Shown one piece after another: positions 61,183-64,000 of a stretch of DNA of 64,000 nt (positions are counted from its first letter, which is position 1; each line of letters begins with the position of its first letter). Source of the stretch: Corallincola platygyrae. Lineage in GTDB: Bacteria; Pseudomonadota; Gammaproteobacteria; Enterobacterales; Neiellaceae. Under the pieces are notes generated by a model. It did not search any database. It was given only the letters and a program-made list of their open reading frames with translations, and was not told where the DNA came from. Where the stretch lies: positions 62,001-126,000 of the forward strand of contig NZ_BAABLI010000013.1 of NCBI RefSeq assembly GCF_039544265.1, written 5' to 3'. The translations under genes were made by a program, and so were the position numbers.

Positions 61183-64000
61183 AACGAACGCCTGCCAAAC
61201 TGATGGCCTTGTTGAAAACCGGGCTGGTATCGCCACTGGCGCTGGGGCTCTTGTTATCCGCCTGCTCCAGTACCGAACCTACTCAGGTGAAAACCCTGGC
61301 AGATTTGCCTGATATCGAACGTAAGCCGTTTCAGCGGCCTCAGGTAGATGTTTCTACGGAAGGATTGATTAACCAATATCAGGCACTGCTGGCAGTCAGT
61401 GATGATCCAAACATCCGGCTTTATGCCCGCTATCGCCTGGTCGATCTGGGTATGCTGCATCAGGAGCAAGTACTTGCCGAAGATGCCAACTTCGATACCG
61501 CCTCACTGGATGGCCTGATCGCCGATTATCAGAACCTGCTAGATACCTATCCAGATCAGCCCGATAACCATGCTGTCTTGTATCAGTTAGCAAAGGCATA
61601 CGATCTCAAAGGTGACCTCACAGCCGCATTTGCCACTCTGACCAAGCTTATCCAACAGTACCCAGACTCGCCCCATGTCGCAGAAGCACAGTTCCGACGT
61701 GGCGACATCCTGTTCAGCCAGCGCCGATATGCCGAGGCTGAGCAGGCGTTCAGTGCCGTGATAAAACAGCCAGAGGCCAGCAGTTATCTTCTGAATGCCC
61801 ACTATATGCGTGGCTGGAGCCGATTTAAGCAAAATCGCTACGACGCCGCACAGCGCGATTACCTGTTGGTATTGGATAACCTGCTTGAGGAACATACAGA
61901 CCTTGAAGGTCTACCGCGCACCAAGCGCACACTCGCAAACGACACGTTGCGGGTGATGAGCCTGACCTTCAGCTATCAGGCCGGTGGCCCAAGTGTGAAA
62001 ACGTTGCTGGATACTACCGGCGCTCGCGCCTGGCAGCATCTGCTTTATCAGCATCTGGCGGAGTACCAGTTTGGTAAAGAGCTTTATCAGCAAAGTGCCG
62101 AAACTTATCTCACTTATATCGACAATCACAGCAATACGCTGTGGGCCGCACAGTTCGATATTCGAGTGTTGGATATCTATCGCGAGGCGGGGTTCATCAC
62201 TTTAATCCGGCCAGAGAAAGAGCGATTTGTCATCCTGTGGGGTAAACGCAGTGAATTCTGGCAGCAGTCAAATCCAGATGTGCGCGAACAGCTTTCTCCC
62301 CACCTGCATCAGTTCCTGTTGGAGTTGGGCCAGTACTATCATGCCCGTGCTCAAACCCAGAAGCAGTCACTTAGAACTGGCCAAGCATCAGCTTCGGCGC
62401 AGGAACAACAAGTGACCGCTGAAAAAGTTTATGCTGGTTACCGCCAGGCGGCCGACTGGCATCTGCAATTTCTGGAAACCTTCCCACTGGATCCCAAGAC
62501 GCCAGAGATCCGCTTCCTGATGGCCGAAGCTCACTATGAAGCTCAGGACTACAACGAAGCGATTGCGGCCTATGAACTGGTTGCTTACGCCGCTGATGGT
62601 GAGCCGCTGACCAATTTAGAGCGCAGTGAGAAAGACTATCAGGAGCTGTTGGCCTACCAGCTAGTGGGGTACGACGCCACTGCACCGGTTGCTGCGCCAC
62701 AAATGCGAACCGAAGCCGGTTACGCCGCACTGGTTGCCTATCAGTCCCTGCTAGCTTTGCCAGAAAGCAAAGCGCTGGAAAGTGAAGAGTTGCAGTTGTT
62801 GCAGCTCAAGCAAGTAAGATCGCAGCTGCGCTTTGCTGATCGCTTTAAATCGGATAGTCGTGCGATACAAGCGCAAACGCTGGCCGCACAATCCCTGCTT
62901 CGCCTTAAGCATTTTGATGAGGCTGCGGAAGTCGCTAAGCGTTTACTTGCATGGCAGCCAGCACCCGATCGCCAACAACAGAAAGTGGGCTATCTGGTGC
63001 TTGGTCATTCAGCGTTTGAACATCAAGCATTTGTTGAAGCCGAGCAGGCCTACCTGCAAGCACTGCAACGAATGGATAAGAAAGATGGTCAACGCTCAGA
63101 TACCCTTAAAAAACTGGCGGCAGCTATCTATCGTCAGGGTGAGCAGGCTGTCGCGGCAAATGACAAAGCATTGGCAGTAAAACACTACCTGCGTCTTGGA
63201 GAGGTGGTGCCAGAGTCTCGCTTCCGTGAAAACGCGGAATATGATGCGGCGACCTTGCTGATGGAGATGGAGCAGTGGCCAGAGGCGATCGCTAACCTCA
63301 TCCAGTACGCCAAACGCTATCCGAAATCACCGCTGGTAAAAGATATTCCTACCAAGCTGGCTTACGCCTATGAGCAGTCAGGCCAGTGGCAGCAGGCCGC
63401 GAAACAGTATCTGGTGTTGGCAAACCGCGAAGGTGATAACCCTGAGTCTCAGGAAGCCCAGCGTCAATCCTTGCTGGCAGCTGCTGAAATGTATGAAAAA
63501 GCGGATGACCTACCTAACTCAATAAATACCTATCGTCGTTACGCCCATGCTTATCCAGAGCCAATCCCGATGGCGATGGAGGTGCGTAACAAGATGGCTG
63601 AGTTCTACGTGCGCACAAACGAGCCACTTAAACGCAACTTCTGGCTGAAAAAGATGGTGCAGCTGGACGCCGATGCCGGCGATGCTCGTACTGACCGTTC
63701 GCGTTACCTGGCAGCGTATGCATCGCGAGATCTGGCGCTACAACAGCAACGCAGCTTTGAAGCGATTAAGCTCAAATTACCACTGCGCAAAAGCCTGAAA
63801 AAGAAACGTGCTGCGTTGGATAAAAGCTTATCGGCGTGGGAGCAGGTAGCGAACTATCAACAGGCCGAATACACCACGGAAGCGACCTATCGCATCGCAG
63901 AGATCTACGCCACTTTAAGTCGAGATTTGATGGATTCTGACCGACCCAAAGGGCTGGACGAGTTAGAGCTTGAGCAGTACGAATTGCTGCTGGAAGAGCA
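61179..64000 (+). CDS. Large TPR lipoprotein (partial, 5' part)
   Basis: At least 940 residues, open to the right edge. A lipoprotein signal (LVSPLALGLLLSACSSTE) is followed by many TPR-like repeats: NHAVLYQLAKAYDLKGDLTA, RRGDILFSQRRYAEAEQAFS, FLMAEAHYEAQDYNEAIAAY, DAATLLMEMEQWPEAIANLI, KLAYAYEQSGQWQQAAKQYL. The ATG (61179) overlaps the preceding stop by four bases. Size, lipid anchor and TPR content recall periplasmic scaffold lipoproteins of Glt-type machines or of outer-membrane assembly complexes. The C-terminus is needed to decide. Confidence 0.85.
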   Translation, partial: MKRTPAKLMALLKTGLVSPLALGLLLSACSSTEPTQVKTLADLPDIERKPFQRPQVDVSTEGLINQYQALLAVSDDPNIRLYARYRLVDLGMLHQEQVLAEDANFDTASLDGLIADYQNLLDTYPDQPDNHAVLYQLAKAYDLKGDLTAAFATLTKLIQQYPDSPHVAEAQFRRGDILFSQRRYAEAEQAFSAVIKQPEASSYLLNAHYMRGWSRFKQNRYDAAQRDYLLVLDNLLEEHTDLEGLPRTKRTLANDTLRVMSLTFSYQAGGPSVKTLLDTTGARAWQHLLYQHLAEYQFGKELYQQSAETYLTYIDNHSNTLWAAQFDIRVLDIYREAGFITLIRPEKERFVILWGKRSEFWQQSNPDVREQLSPHLHQFLLELGQYYHARAQTQKQSLRTGQASASAQEQQVTAEKVYAGYRQAADWHLQFLETFPLDPKTPEIRFLMAEAHYEAQDYNEAIAAYELVAYAADGEPLTNLERSEKDYQELLAYQLVGYDATAPVAAPQMRTEAGYAALVAYQSLLALPESKALESEELQLLQLKQVRSQLRFADRFKSDSRAIQAQTLAAQSLLRLKHFDEAAEVAKRLLAWQPAPDRQQQKVGYLVLGHSAFEHQAFVEAEQAYLQALQRMDKKDGQRSDTLKKLAAAIYRQGEQAVAANDKALAVKHYLRLGEVVPESRFRENAEYDAATLLMEMEQWPEAIANLIQYAKRYPKSPLVKDIPTKLAYAYEQSGQWQQAAKQYLVLANREGDNPESQEAQRQSLLAAAEMYEKADDLPNSINTYRRYAHAYPEPIPMAMEVRNKMAEFYVRTNEPLKRNFWLKKMVQLDADAGDARTDRSRYLAAYASRDLALQQQRSFEAIKLKLPLRKSLKKKRAALDKSLSAWEQVANYQQAEYTTEATYRIAEIYATLSRDLMDSDRPKGLDELELEQYELLLEE

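Noticed and set aside
1..64000. tRNA, rRNA, insertion sequences, prophage or integrative element
   Set aside because: No T-arm consensus, rRNA segments, transposase, integrase or flanking target duplications were seen while reading the gaps and coding regions.

Overview
The window is one contiguous stretch of chromosome from a marine-type gammaproteobacterium. The block dxs-ispA-xseB / pomA-pomB / thiI, a second-type EF-G gene away from any str operon, a family B DNA polymerase II, yggX-mutY beside trmB, and a long PheA with a C-terminal DAHP-synthase-like domain together resemble Shewanella, Ferrimonas and other Alteromonadales, with Vibrio more distant. PomB closely resembles sodium-type stators, which fits a marine habitat. 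I cannot name the genus. No rRNA, tRNA, CRISPR array, insertion sequence, integrase or phage gene was seen.

Layout. 1-4.1 kb: isoprenoid genes on the minus strand, then the stator genes pomA-pomB behind a good sigma-28 promoter match. 4.2-16.4 kb: thiI, a FIST-GGDEF-EAL signalling protein, two GNATs, a cupin, an orphan periplasmic binding protein, an SGNH hydrolase, a DM13 protein, polB and a pseudopilin. 16.5-21.6 kb: EF-G, its terminator, a block of hairpin repeats, a chemoreceptor and a DUF3718 protein. 21.7-27.6 kb: a minus-strand LysR / hexapeptide acetyltransferase / histone-deacetylase-like / membrane-protein run, a divergent SDR, a Crp-like regulator and a DUF3313 lipoprotein. 27.8-33 kb: a DUF2760-Hsp70-Hsp70 operon. 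33.2-45.7 kb: HDOD, GGDEF, M23, pheA with its leader peptide, hpf, cytochrome b561, yggX-mutY, trmB, a TPR-GGDEF protein, apbE and a Crp/Fnr regulator.

46-64 kb is the unusual part. Two divergent operons leave a shared 313-base control region at 52.06-52.37 kb. The leftward operon encodes a c-type-heme protein, a LamG lipoprotein with two heme motifs and a Tat-exported DUF1501-like protein. The rightward operon encodes a hydrazine-synthase-alpha-like heme lipoprotein, two outer-membrane beta-barrel proteins (the first with an SH3 domain), a TlpA thioredoxin, a DUF4266 lipoprotein, a DUF3570 protein, a small exported protein and two large TPR proteins, the last running off the window. Nearly every product is predicted to be exported and the genes are tightly packed or overlapping. 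I read it as one envelope-spanning assembly combining redox proteins with OMP/TPR scaffolds, possibly related to the core of the myxobacterial Glt machinery. Its function is not evident from sequence.

The clearest regulatory element is upstream of pheA: a phenylalanine-rich leader peptide with mutually exclusive antiterminator and terminator hairpins, driven by a promoter whose predicted +1 is the A of the leader's own ATG. The PheA C-terminal domain looks like a DAHP synthase that has lost key metal and substrate residues.
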